A stretch of DNA of 60,823 nt from Chloroflexi bacterium ADurb.Bin180 (lineage in GTDB: Bacteria > Chloroflexota > Anaerolineae > UBA2200): assembly GCA_002070215.1 (NCBI GenBank), contig MWCV01000002.1:98952-159774 (forward strand). The letters run 5' to 3'. The position numbers were made by a program, and so were the translations under genes. This document shows positions 17,210-25,433 of this stretch, piece after piece; position 1 is the stretch's first letter; each line of letters begins with the position of its first letter. The notes under the pieces were generated by a model. That model was given only the letters and a program-made list of their open reading frames with translations. It ran no database searches and had not been told where the DNA came from.

Positions 17210-18438
17210 ACATCCTCGAGAGCATCCGACTGGCCACGCGTGGCCTGTCGGCCAACAAGCTTCGCTCGGCGCTCACCATGCTCGGCATCATCATCGGCGT
17301 TGGGGCAGTGGTAGCGTTGCTGTCCGTCGGTCAGGGCGCCCAGGCGGCCATCACCGCGCAGATACAGGGCATTGGCTCCAACGTCGTCTTTGTCTTCCCT
17401 GGCGCGCTCACCCAATCGGGCATGTCCTTCGGTGCCGGCTCCTCGGCGACACTGACCATGGAGGACGCCGAGGCGATGGCGGATCCACTCAACTGCCCCG
17501 ATTTGGTGGCCGTGGCGCCTCAACAGCAGCGAAATGCGCAGCTCGTGTTCCGCAACCGGAACACCAATGCCAGCGTCGTTGGCACAACCCCTGAGTATTC
17601 GTTCGTCCGCAAGGCCGAACCGGCGCAGGGTCGCTTCTTTGATGACCAGGACGTGGCTTCCTCCTCCAGAGTGGCAGTGCTCGGCGCGCAGCTAGCACTC
17701 GACCTCTTCGATCAAGAAGACGCCGTTGGACAGACCATTCGCATCAACCGCGTGCCGTTTCGCGTTATCGGGGTTCTCGTGGAACAAGGAGGCGGTGGTC
17801 CAACCGATACTTCGCTCTACGTGCCCATAACAACGGCCAGGTCGCGCCTGTTTGGCTCAACCATTGCCCGTGGCGGCGGCAGGTCAGTGCAGCTCATCAT
17901 TGCGTCGGCGGTGAGTGAGAGCCGCATCGACGCCGCTGTCCAGCAAATCACCGACCTGCTGCGCCGAAGACACAAGATCGAATACGATGACGACGACTTT
18001 TCCGTCACCAGCCAGAAGGACATCCTCGGCGTGCTCAATCAGGTCACCGATATCCTGACTCTGTTTCTGGCGGCCATCGCCGCCATCTCCCTACTGGTCG
18101 GCGGGATCGGCATTATGAATATCATGCTGGTGTCGGTTACCGAACGCACCAGAGAGATCGGTATACGCAAGGCCGTCGGCGCCAAGCGCCGTGACATCCT
18201 GGTGCAGTTTCTCATCGAGGCGATGGTGCTGAGCGTCTTGGGCGGAGTCGTGGGCATCGCCTTTGGCGCTGCCGTTGCCGGTGTAGTCACAGCGACCGGC
18301 GTGCTCTACACCAAGGTGTCTCTGCAGGCAGTGGCCCTCTCCGTCACCTTCTCTATGGCGGTAGGTTTGTTCTTTGGTATCTACCCGGCCACCAGAGCCG
18401 CGAGTCTGAACCCGATTCAGGCGCTGCGTTACGAGTAA
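17206..18438 (+). CDS. ABC transporter permease (MacB type)
   Basis: A 410-residue MacB-type permease with one N-terminal helix (residues about 20-42, GIIIGVGAVVALLSVG), a large extracytoplasmic domain, then three helices ending in FGIYPATRAASLNPIQALRYE, the family's C-terminal signature. NIMLVSVTERTREIGIRKAVGA marks the FtsX core. ATG at 17206 overlaps the ATPase stop. Together with the adaptor and ATPase it forms a complete tripartite-type exporter; the substrate cannot be inferred. The predicted tRNA/leuS promoter follows 12 bases after its stop. Confidence 0.93.
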   Translation: MNILESIRLATRGLSANKLRSALTMLGIIIGVGAVVALLSVGQGAQAAITAQIQGIGSNVVFVFPGALTQSGMSFGAGSSATLTMEDAEAMADPLNCPDLVAVAPQQQRNAQLVFRNRNTNASVVGTTPEYSFVRKAEPAQGRFFDDQDVASSSRVAVLGAQLALDLFDQEDAVGQTIRINRVPFRVIGVLVEQGGGGPTDTSLYVPITTARSRLFGSTIARGGGRSVQLIIASAVSESRIDAAVQQITDLLRRRHKIEYDDDDFSVTSQKDILGVLNQVTDILTLFLAAIAAISLLVGGIGIMNIMLVSVTERTREIGIRKAVGAKRRDILVQFLIEAMVLSVLGGVVGIAFGAAVAGVVTATGVLYTKVSLQAVALSVTFSMAVGLFFGIYPATRAASLNPIQALRYE

Positions 18439-18450
18439 CACGCAGCTGAT

Positions 18451-18479
18451 TTGACAGCCACAGCCGATTGCCTTATACT
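18451..18479 (+). promoter_or_regulatory. Consensus promoter of the tRNA-Ala / T-box / leuS transcript
   Basis: TTGACA at 18451-18456 and TATACT at 18474-18479 with exactly 17 bases between. The expected start near 18486 is 7 bases before tRNA-Ala(CGC). I find no convincing promoter between the first tRNA and the T-box stem I (13 bases) or directly in front of the second tRNA, so this promoter probably serves everything to leuS. Confidence 0.8.
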
Positions 18480-18492
18480 GTCCCACGCTCAC

Positions 18493-18565
18493 GGGGATGT
18501 AGCTCAATTGGGAGAGCGCCTCAATCGCACTGAGGAGGTCAGGGGTTCGAATCCCCTCATCTCCA
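18493..18565 (+). tRNA. tRNA-Ala (anticodon CGC)
   Basis: All four stems pair. The acceptor stem carries the G3:U70 wobble pair, the main alanine identity element. The anticodon loop ATCGCAC gives anticodon CGC (codon GCG). CCA is not encoded. It differs from the tRNA at 18794 at two positions only (34 and 38). Confidence 0.95.
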
Positions 18566-18793
18566 TCATACGGGAAAGGCGACGAGCAGGAGCAGTAGGC
18601 CATCCCTCACAGAGAGCCGGGCAGCTAACCAGGTGGGAGCCCGGCACGGACGCCCCGAGGGAGCGTCGAGGCCGAACTCGCCTGAGAGCTGTCGCAGTGA
18701 TTGCCCCGTCACGCTGCTGTGGGTGATCTGGCCTTAGCTGCGAACGTCTGGCGAACGTTACACCGCCGTCAAGTAGTCGGAATTCCCTATCGT

Positions 18794-18866
18794 GGGGATG
18801 TAGCTCAATTGGGAGAGCGCCTCAATGGCATTGAGGAGGTCAGGGGTTCGAATCCCCTCATCTCCA
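18794..18866 (+). tRNA. tRNA-Ala (anticodon GGC) inside the leuS T-box leader
   Basis: All stems are intact and G3:U70 is present. The loop ATGGCAT gives anticodon GGC (codon GCC). No CCA is encoded. It sits between stem IIA/B and stem III of the leader, has no convincing promoter of its own, and is 71/73 identical to the tRNA at 18493. It looks functional rather than decayed. Confidence 0.94.
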
Positions 18867-18951
18867 CCTCCACGGATGGGAGGCCGGGCTGCGCAATGAG
18901 GTAGCGCGGCCTCACCAACCGGTTCCGGCTCAACAGGGTGGTACCACGGAG

Positions 18952-18982
18952 AGCACTTCGTCCCTGGACGAAGTGCTTTTTG
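18952..18982 (+). terminator. T-box-controlled terminator in front of leuS
   Basis: AGCACTTCGTCC pairs with GGACGAAGTGCT and is followed by five T. Its 5' arm overlaps the antiterminator partner GAGC at 18951-18954. In the absence of antitermination it would also end the transcript carrying both tRNA-Ala genes. Confidence 0.9.
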
Positions 18983-19029
18983 TTTGTCCGAATTGCCGAG
19001 TTGTGGCGAGCTGCGCGCAGGAGGCTGAG

Positions 19030-21480
19030 ATGGCACGGAAAAAGTACGAACCAGTCGGTATGCAGAAGAAATGGCAGGCCAGGTGGGAGGCTGACGCCCT
19101 CTATCACGCCCGTGAGGACGATCCGCGTCCCAAGTTTTATGCGCTCACCATGCTGCCCTACACTTCGGGCGACCTTCATATGGGTCACTGGTATGCCATG
19201 GTGCCGTCCGACGCCAGGGCCAGATACCTGCGCATGAAGGGCTACAACGTGATGTTCCCGCCTGGCTTTGATGCGTTCGGTCTCCCGGCCGAGAACGCCG
19301 CGATCAAGCACAAGATCCATCCATACAAGTGGACCATGGACAACGTGGTTCATATGCGCGCGCAATTGCGCTCCATGGGCGCAATGTGGGATTGGCCGCG
19401 CGAGGCAGTAACCTGCGACCCGTCCTACTACAAGTGGACCCAGTGGTTCTTCCTAAAGTTCTGGGAGCACGGTCTGGCCTACCGGGCTATGGCACCGGTG
19501 GACTGGTGCCCTCACTGCCTGACTGTGCTGGCCCGTGAGCAAGTTCTGGAACAGGACCGCACCTGCGAACGTTGCCACACCCCTGTGGTCAAGAAGGACT
19601 TGGAGCAGTGGTTCTTCCGCATCACCAACTATGCCGACGAGCTGCTGGATTTCAGCAAGATCGACTGGCCCGAGCGCGTTCGCACTATGCAGACGAACTG
19701 GATCGGCCGCAGTGAGGGAGTCGAGTTCGACCTGGGCGTCGACGGCTCATCGCGCAAGATCCGTGTCTTCACCACGAGGCCGGACACTGTCTTTGGCATG
19801 AGCTTTGCCGTGCTGTCTCCAGAGCATCCGCTGGTCCACGAGCTCACCAGGCCCAAACACCGGGCGGAGGTCGAGGCTTACGAGCAGCAAGCCAGACGTC
19901 TGGCCGAAATCGACCGGCTGTCATCCAAGCGCGAACGTGTCGGCGTATTCACCGGAACCTACGCCATCAACCCGATGAATGGCGCCAGGGTGCCGCTGTA
20001 TGTGGCCGACTATGTGCTGATGACTTACGGCACGGGTGCGATTATGGGCGTTCCAGCACATGACGAGCGGGATTTCGACTTTGCGCGCCGCCACAACCTG
20101 CCCATCCCCGTGGTGATCGCACCACCGGACTGGGATGGACAGCCGCTTGAGGAAGCCTACATCGGCGATGGAATCATGGTCAACTCGGGACGTTTCGACG
20201 GTCTACCCTGCGCCCAGGGCTGGCAGGCCATTGCTGACGAAATGGCCGCTCGCGGCATTGGTGAGCGCAAGATCAACTACCGCCTCCACGATTGGCTGAT
20301 TTCCCGCCAGCGTTACTGGGGTGCGCCTATCCCGATGGTCTACTGCGACCACTGCGGCATCGTCCCGGTCCCAGAGGATCAACTGCCTGTCTTGTTGCCC
20401 GAGGATGCCGAGTTCCTTCCGACCGGCGACTCTCCGCTCAAGCTCCACAAGGGATTTCTCAACACCACCTGCCCCAGGTGCGGAGCGCCCGCCAAACGCG
20501 AAACCGATACCATGGATACCTTTATGTGTTCCTCCTGGTATCACATGCGCTACACCAGTCCTGGCTATGACCAGGGACCCATCGACCCGGCCAGGGCGCG
20601 CTACTGGCTGCCCGTCGATCAGTACACCGGCGGCATTGAGCACGCCGTAATGCACTTGCTGTACACGCGCTTTTTCACCAAGGTCTGTCGCGACATGGGC
20701 ATTCTCAATCACGACGAACCAATGCTGCGGCTGTTCAACCAGGGGATGATCCTTGGCGAGGATGGTGAGAAGATGAGCAAATCTCGGGGCAACGTCGTTG
20801 ACCCCGACGACCTTGTGCTGACTTTGGGCGCCGACACCGTTCGCACCTACCTCATGTTCCTGGGGCCATGGGATGCGGGTGGACCCTGGAGCACCAATGG
20901 TATCCAGGGAGCACACCGTTTCCTGCAGCGTGTGTGGGACCTGGTAGTGGATCCTCCGAACAGTTCAGAAGGCCAGCCCACCGACGGTGAGATAGCGGCC
21001 CTGAGGCGCATCACGCACAAGACCATCCGCCGTGCCACGGACGACATCGAGGCGTTCCGTTTCAATACCATGATCGCCGGCCTGATGGAGTTCAACAACT
21101 ACCTGGTCAAGGCCAAGGAGACTCTATTAGTCAACTCGGAGGCCTGGACGGAGGCTGTCCGCAGCTTGCTGCTGATGCTAGCGCCCATCGCCCCACACCT
21201 GGCAGAAGAGCTGTGGGCACGCATTGGGGGTACCTACAGCATTCACCAGCAACGCTGGCCAGAGTGGGATGAGGCCGCGGCAGCGGACGAGTCTCTCACC
21301 GTGGTTCTCCAGGTCAATGGGAAGGTGCGCGACCGCATCTCGATTCCTGTCGACATGGATGAAGCACAGGTTCGCCAGTTGGCCCTGTCCAGTCCCAAGG
21401 TACAGCGCTTTGTGGGCAGCCAATCCATCGTCAAAGTCGTGTACGTCCCCGGTAAACTGCTCAACGTAGTGGCCAGGTAG
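19030..21480 (+). CDS. leuS: Leucine--tRNA ligase
   Basis: Charges tRNA-Leu with leucine. The 816-residue class Ia synthetase has the HIGH variant HMGH at residues 50-53, KMSKS near 581-585 (DGEKMSKSRGN), the CP1 editing domain with the TTRPDTVFG box, zinc-type cysteine pairs (WCPHCLTVL..CERCHTPV), and DHCGIVPVP. ATG at 19030 follows CAGGAGG. Expression is predicted to be under the T-box leader just upstream, which reads a leucine codon. Confidence 0.97.
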   Translation: MARKKYEPVGMQKKWQARWEADALYHAREDDPRPKFYALTMLPYTSGDLHMGHWYAMVPSDARARYLRMKGYNVMFPPGFDAFGLPAENAAIKHKIHPYKWTMDNVVHMRAQLRSMGAMWDWPREAVTCDPSYYKWTQWFFLKFWEHGLAYRAMAPVDWCPHCLTVLAREQVLEQDRTCERCHTPVVKKDLEQWFFRITNYADELLDFSKIDWPERVRTMQTNWIGRSEGVEFDLGVDGSSRKIRVFTTRPDTVFGMSFAVLSPEHPLVHELTRPKHRAEVEAYEQQARRLAEIDRLSSKRERVGVFTGTYAINPMNGARVPLYVADYVLMTYGTGAIMGVPAHDERDFDFARRHNLPIPVVIAPPDWDGQPLEEAYIGDGIMVNSGRFDGLPCAQGWQAIADEMAARGIGERKINYRLHDWLISRQRYWGAPIPMVYCDHCGIVPVPEDQLPVLLPEDAEFLPTGDSPLKLHKGFLNTTCPRCGAPAKRETDTMDTFMCSSWYHMRYTSPGYDQGPIDPARARYWLPVDQYTGGIEHAVMHLLYTRFFTKVCRDMGILNHDEPMLRLFNQGMILGEDGEKMSKSRGNVVDPDDLVLTLGADTVRTYLMFLGPWDAGGPWSTNGIQGAHRFLQRVWDLVVDPPNSSEGQPTDGEIAALRRITHKTIRRATDDIEAFRFNTMIAGLMEFNNYLVKAKETLLVNSEAWTEAVRSLLLMLAPIAPHLAEELWARIGGTYSIHQQRWPEWDEAAAADESLTVVLQVNGKVRDRISIPVDMDEAQVRQLALSSPKVQRFVGSQSIVKVVYVPGKLLNVVAR

Positions 21481-21490
21481 CCTGCTCACC

Positions 21491-21540
21491 GTGCCGGACC
21501 GGCTTGTTCTTCCCTCCCGGTCCGGCACGTTTGGTTTTTT
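21491..21540 (+). terminator. Rho-independent terminator of leuS
   Basis: GTGCCGGACCGG (21491-21502) pairs perfectly with CCGGTCCGGCAC (21517-21528), followed by GTTTGGTTTTTT. Confidence 0.9.
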
Positions 21541-21568
21541 GCTGTCCCGTCTCCGCCTGCGCTATGAT
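21539..21568 (+). promoter_or_regulatory. Predicted promoter giving a leaderless xseA transcript
   Basis: TTGCTG (21539-21544, weak) and TATGAT (21563-21568) are 18 bases apart. The usual start position, 7 bases after the -10 box, is the A of the xseA ATG at 21575. There is no ribosome site before that ATG. Confidence 0.55.
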
Positions 21569-21574
21569 AGCGGC

Positions 21575-22816
21575 ATGCAGATACTGACCGTCACCCAGGT
21601 TACCGGCTATATCAGCACCCTCTTCGACGCTGACCCTCTGCTTCAGGATGTGTGGGTTGAGGGGGAGGTCTCCAACTTTTATCAGTCTGGTGCCGGGCAC
21701 ACCTACTTCACCCTCAAGGACAGTCAGGCTCAACTGCGGTGTGTGGTCTGGCGCACGCAGATGGCACGCGTGGAGCATCAGCCGGCCAACGGCGATGCCG
21801 TGCTGGTCCACGGGCGGGCAGCAGTCTACGAGGCGCAGGGCAGCTACCAGCTCTACGTTGACGAGATCAAGGCCGCTGGTGCCGGCGCCTTAGCGCAGCA
21901 ACTGGAAGCACTCAAAGCCAGACTGGAGCGAGAAGGGCTGTTTGCCCCAGAGCGAAAACGCTCCTTGCCCGTCTTTCCTCGCTCGATTGGTGTGGTTACC
22001 TCCCCCTCCGGTGCCGCCGTGCGAGATATCTTGCATGTGCTCAAGAGGCGCTTTCCCATTGCCCAGGTGATCGTTGCACCCACCAGGGTGCAGGGGGACG
22101 AGGCACCTCCCCAGATTGTCGCCGCCATTCAGGCCCTCAACGCCTGCAGCGATATCGACGTGATCATTGTGGCTCGCGGCGGAGGCTCACTGGAGGAACT
22201 GTGGGCCTTTAACGACGAGCGAGTTGCCCGCGCCGTCTTTGCCTCGCGGATTCCCGTGATCTCCGGAGTTGGGCACGAGACGGACTGGACGATCTGCGAT
22301 TGGGTTGCCGACGTCCGGGCACCAACACCCTCCGCCGCTGCCGAAATCGCCGTTCCAGACCAGGACGAGCTGCGACAACAGATCGAGCAATACGGCGTCG
22401 GGTTGCGGCAGGCGATGGTCCAGTTGCTCTCTCGCCTGCGAGCCAGTGCGGAGCACTCGCGAACCCTGCTGAAACGATTCTCGCCGAGAGCGACGGTTGA
22501 CCGCCTGCGAATGTCGCTGCAAATGCTCGAACAGCGGCTGACCAGCCAGCAGAAGCACCGTTTAGAGTTATCCAGCCGTCTGCTTTCTGGCTCTCTGGCC
22601 CGATTGCGCGCGCTCAGCCCGCTGGCCACTCTCGACCGTGGCTATGCGGTGGTCTTGCAGCGGGACACGGGCCACATCATCGCCAGCGTCAGCCAGGCCG
22701 CGCCTGGCTCCGCCATCGATATACGGGTGCGCGATGGCCACTTTGGGGCAGAAGTACAGCCGCCAACCAGTACGCGGCAGGCCAAAGGTCATCGCACGCC
22801 GGCCTCACGCAGGTGA
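21575..22816 (+). CDS. xseA: Exodeoxyribonuclease VII large subunit
   Basis: The 413-residue catalytic subunit of exonuclease VII, which degrades single-stranded DNA from both ends. An N-terminal OB fold (residues about 1-100, DVWVEGEVSNFYQSGAGHTYF) is followed by the catalytic domain with GVVTSPSGAAVRDILHVLKRR, IIVARGGGSLEELWAFND, and SGVGHETDWTICDWVAD, then a C-terminal coiled coil. The start at ATG 21575 gives the standard MQILTVTQVTGYI beginning and coincides with the expected transcript start, so it may be translated from a leaderless message. xseB follows 16 bases later. Confidence 0.96.
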   Translation: MQILTVTQVTGYISTLFDADPLLQDVWVEGEVSNFYQSGAGHTYFTLKDSQAQLRCVVWRTQMARVEHQPANGDAVLVHGRAAVYEAQGSYQLYVDEIKAAGAGALAQQLEALKARLEREGLFAPERKRSLPVFPRSIGVVTSPSGAAVRDILHVLKRRFPIAQVIVAPTRVQGDEAPPQIVAAIQALNACSDIDVIIVARGGGSLEELWAFNDERVARAVFASRIPVISGVGHETDWTICDWVADVRAPTPSAAAEIAVPDQDELRQQIEQYGVGLRQAMVQLLSRLRASAEHSRTLLKRFSPRATVDRLRMSLQMLEQRLTSQQKHRLELSSRLLSGSLARLRALSPLATLDRGYAVVLQRDTGHIIASVSQAAPGSAIDIRVRDGHFGAEVQPPTSTRQAKGHRTPASRR

Positions 22817-22832
22817 CAGATTGGGAGGTCTA

Positions 22833-23069
22833 ATGGCCGACAAGACAGCGCCAAGCTTTGAGGAGTCATTCGCCCAGCTCGAAGAGGTCGTACGCCAGTT
22901 GGAGCGCGGAGAACTGACCCTGGACGAGTCCATGGCCCTCTTCGAAAAGGGTATCAAGCTGGCCCAGTTGTGCGAGGCCAAGCTCGACAAGGCCGAACAG
23001 AAGGTAAGCCAGCTCGTAGGCATCGGCAGCGACTCGATAACCCTGGCGACGTTTGAGGAGAAGGACTAA
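22833..23069 (+). CDS. xseB: Exodeoxyribonuclease VII small subunit
   Basis: The 78-residue small subunit that binds the coiled coil of XseA. SFEESFAQLEEVVRQLERGE and LTLDESMALFEKGIKLAQLC are the family signature. ATG at 22833 has a GGGAGG site and it follows xseA by 16 bases. Confidence 0.95.
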   Translation: MADKTAPSFEESFAQLEEVVRQLERGELTLDESMALFEKGIKLAQLCEAKLDKAEQKVSQLVGIGSDSITLATFEEKD

Positions 23070-23098
23070 CGCGAGCTACGTGTGCCTGTCGTTATGTT

Positions 23099-23126
23099 TT
23101 GACCGGCTTCCGGCCTGTGCTATACT
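23099..23126 (+). promoter_or_regulatory. Predicted promoter of tdh-kbl
   Basis: TTGACC (23099-23104) and TATACT (23121-23126) with a 16-base spacer, about 36 bases before the tdh start, which has an AAAGGAGAG ribosome site. Confidence 0.65.
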
Positions 23127-23161
23127 GGCCGGCGCCGAGTTGATCTCAAAGGAGAGAACTG

Positions 23162-24151
23162 ATGTCCCCAACCGCTAGTGCCGCAGCGTCCCCACGTATC
23201 CTCGTTACCGGTTCTGTTGGTCAGATCGGCTCCGAACTCACCCCCGCGCTTCGCCGTCGCTATGGTGCTCAGAATGTAGTCGCCGCTGGCCACAAGACTC
23301 CACCCTTACCTGCTTTGCGCGACGCCGGGCCTTTCGCCATCGTCGACTGCGCCCAGAAGCAGACCCTGGAAGCAGTGGTTGACAAGTACCACATCGACAC
23401 GATCTATCACCTGGCGGCCATCCTCTCAGCGGCCGGCGAAAAGAACCCCCAGCTGGCCTGGGATGTCAACATCAATGGCCTGTACAACGTGCTCGAAGTA
23501 GCCCGAGAGCGCAAGCTCACGCGCGTTTTTTGCCCGAGCTCTATCGCTGCCTTTGGTCCCGAAACGCCGCGCGACAACACTCCCCAGGAGACGGTGCTGC
23601 GGCCCAAGACGATGTACGGTGTGACCAAAGTGGCCGGAGAGCTGCTCTGTGACTACTACTTCCAGCGGTTTGGCGTGGACGTGCGCGGCGTGCGCTATCC
23701 AGGAATCATCAGCAGCGAGACAGCGCCCGGGGGCGGTACTACTGACTATGCCGTGCACATTTTTTACGAGGCCATCAAGCATCAGCGCTATGACTGCTTC
23801 CTGAAGGATGACACGGTTCTGCCAATGATGTACATGCCGGACTGCATCAAGGGCACCATCGACCTGATGGAAGCGGATCTCTCGTGCCTGACCCGCCACT
23901 CGGACTATAACTTGGCCGCATTCAGCTTTTCGCCGACCGAGCTGGCGGCCGAGATCCAGAAACATATCCCCGAACTGGCCTGCACCTACAATCCCGATTT
24001 CAGACAAAAGATCGCTGACTCGTGGCCGAGAAGCATCGACGACAGTGCCGCACGACGCGATTGGGGCTGGAAACCTGACTTTGATCTGGCAGGAATGGTT
24101 AAGGACATGCTCGAGAAACTCGGCCAGCGTCACGCCGAGGGCAAGCTCTAG
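23162..24151 (+). CDS. L-threonine 3-dehydrogenase, short-chain (epimerase-like) type
   Basis: A 329-residue SDR-type enzyme that would oxidise L-threonine to 2-amino-3-ketobutyrate with NAD. The nucleotide loop is [12 protein letters not shown], the catalytic Ser-Tyr-Lys are in PSSIAAFGP and YGVTKVAGE, and the GVRYPGIIS segment is typical of the epimerase-like threonine dehydrogenases found in animals and some bacteria. The next gene encodes the partner enzyme Kbl, which strongly supports the call. It is unrelated to the zinc-dependent Tdh of E. coli. Confidence 0.88.
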   Translation: MSPTASAAASPRILVTGSVGQIGSELTPALRRRYGAQNVVAAGHKTPPLPALRDAGPFAIVDCAQKQTLEAVVDKYHIDTIYHLAAILSAAGEKNPQLAWDVNINGLYNVLEVARERKLTRVFCPSSIAAFGPETPRDNTPQETVLRPKTMYGVTKVAGELLCDYYFQRFGVDVRGVRYPGIISSETAPGGGTTDYAVHIFYEAIKHQRYDCFLKDDTVLPMMYMPDCIKGTIDLMEADLSCLTRHSDYNLAAFSFSPTELAAEIQKHIPELACTYNPDFRQKIADSWPRSIDDSAARRDWGWKPDFDLAGMVKDMLEKLGQRHAEGKL

Positions 24152-24189
24152 TCCGACAAGAATTGCCGGAAATCACACAGGAGGACACA

Positions 24190-25374
24190 ATGACCGAGAA
24201 CAAGCTGAGCTTTATCGATCAGGACGTAGCCAGCCTGAAGGAACAGGGGCTGTTCATCAACATCCGCACGATCCAGAGCGCACAGGGCTCCAGGATCACC
24301 GTCGACGGCAAACAGGTGCTGAACTTTTGCGCCAACAACTATCTTGGTCTGGCCAACGACCCACGGATGAAAGAGGCCGCCAAGAAGGCCATTGATCAGT
24401 ACGGTGTCGGCCCGGCCGCTGTACGCTCCATCGCCGGAACGATCAGCCTCCACCTCGAGTTCGAGCGGCGTATGGCCGCCTTCAAGGGAGTCGAGGATGC
24501 CCTGTACGTGCAGTCTGGTTTCTGCGCCAACCAGGCAGCGATTCCCCCGTTAATGGGCAAGGAGGATGTGATCTTCTCCGACCGGCTCAATCACGCCTCG
24601 ATCATCGACGGATGCCGCCTGTCCGGCGCCAAGATACTGGTCTATGAGCACTGTGATGCTGCCGATGCCGAGCGCGTGATCAAAGAGAACCTGCCCAGTT
24701 TCCGGCGCGGCATGCTCATCACTGACGGCGTGTTCAGCATGGACGGCGACATGGCGCCGCTCGACAAGCTCTACGAGATTGCCGAGCGCTACGGGCTCAT
24801 CACCATGGTCGACGATGCCCACGGCGAGGGCGTAGTCGGCAAGGGCGGCCGCGGCCTGGTGGATCATTTTGGCCTTCACGGCAAGTTCGACATCGAGATG
24901 GGCACGCTGTCCAAGGCCTTTGGCGTCGTCGGCGGGGTGATTGCCGGCAAGCGCAAGATCATCGACTATCTCCGGCAGAAGGCTCGCCCGTTCCTCTTTT
25001 CCAGCGCCGTCACTGCCGCCGACACTGCCGCCTGCCTGACCGCCATTGACATTCTCGAGTCATCGACCGAGTTGGTCGACCGGCTGTGGTCGAACACGCG
25101 CTACTTCAAAGCAGAGCTCAAGCGGCTCGGCTTTGACATCGGCAGCAGCGTCACGCCCATCACCCCGTTGATGCTCGGCGAGGCGCCCCTGGCCAAAGAG
25201 TTCTCCAAGAAGCTGTTCGAGAACGGCGTCTTTGCCATGGCCCTCGGCTTCCCCACCGTACCCAAGGGCAAGGCTCGCATCCGCGTCATGATCTCCGCTG
25301 CGCACAGCAAGAAGGACCTCGATCAGGGTCTGGAAGCCTTTGCCAAGGTCGGCAAAGAGCTCAAGGTCATCTAG
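24190..25374 (+). CDS. kbl: Glycine C-acetyltransferase (2-amino-3-ketobutyrate CoA ligase)
   Basis: The 394-residue PLP enzyme splits 2-amino-3-ketobutyrate with CoA into glycine and acetyl-CoA, finishing threonine breakdown. It belongs to the alpha-oxoamine synthase family: [39 protein letters not shown], and the PLP-lysine box [13 protein letters not shown] near residue 242 are present. ATG at 24190 has a CAGGAGG site. It forms an operon with the dehydrogenase and ends in a strong terminator. Confidence 0.95.
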   Translation: MTENKLSFIDQDVASLKEQGLFINIRTIQSAQGSRITVDGKQVLNFCANNYLGLANDPRMKEAAKKAIDQYGVGPAAVRSIAGTISLHLEFERRMAAFKGVEDALYVQSGFCANQAAIPPLMGKEDVIFSDRLNHASIIDGCRLSGAKILVYEHCDAADAERVIKENLPSFRRGMLITDGVFSMDGDMAPLDKLYEIAERYGLITMVDDAHGEGVVGKGGRGLVDHFGLHGKFDIEMGTLSKAFGVVGGVIAGKRKIIDYLRQKARPFLFSSAVTAADTAACLTAIDILESSTELVDRLWSNTRYFKAELKRLGFDIGSSVTPITPLMLGEAPLAKEFSKKLFENGVFAMALGFPTVPKGKARIRVMISAAHSKKDLDQGLEAFAKVGKELKVI

Positions 25375-25383
25375 CCTGAAGGA

Positions 25384-25422
25384 AACGGGCTCTGACTGTT
25401 GACCAGTCAGAGCCCGTTCTTT
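25384..25422 (+). terminator. Rho-independent terminator after kbl
   Basis: AACGGGCTCTGACTG (25384-25398) pairs perfectly with CAGTCAGAGCCCGTT (25404-25418), followed by CTTT. It lies between convergent kbl and the phosphofructokinase gene. Confidence 0.85.
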
Positions 25423-25433
25423 GTACGGGGAGC

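Larger units (their letters stand above)
18571..18982 (+). promoter_or_regulatory. Leucine T-box riboswitch leader of leuS, interrupted by a tRNA gene
   Basis: Stem I closes by GCGAC (18579-18583) with GTCGC (18691-18695). The AGTA box (18594-18597) is followed by helix GGCC/GGCC, and on the other strand GAA precedes the specifier CTC (18677-18679), a leucine codon. Distal elements AGAGAG (18611-18616) and GGTGGGAG (18632-18639) are typical. Stem IIA/B is GGCG-N10-CGCC with the conserved CGTTA (18756-18760). A complete tRNA-Ala then occupies 18794-18866. A stem III-like hairpin follows at 18880-18913, then the T-box AGGGTGGTACCACGG at 18935-18949 (UGGU fits discriminator A). GCTC (18928-18931) can pair with GAGC (18951-18954), excluding the terminator at 18952-18982. 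The specifier agrees with the downstream gene. Confidence 0.9.

Noticed and set aside
18794-18866. The second tRNA-Ala as a pseudogene
   Set aside because: All stems pair, the G3:U70 identity pair is present and only two loop positions differ from the first copy, giving a valid alanine anticodon.
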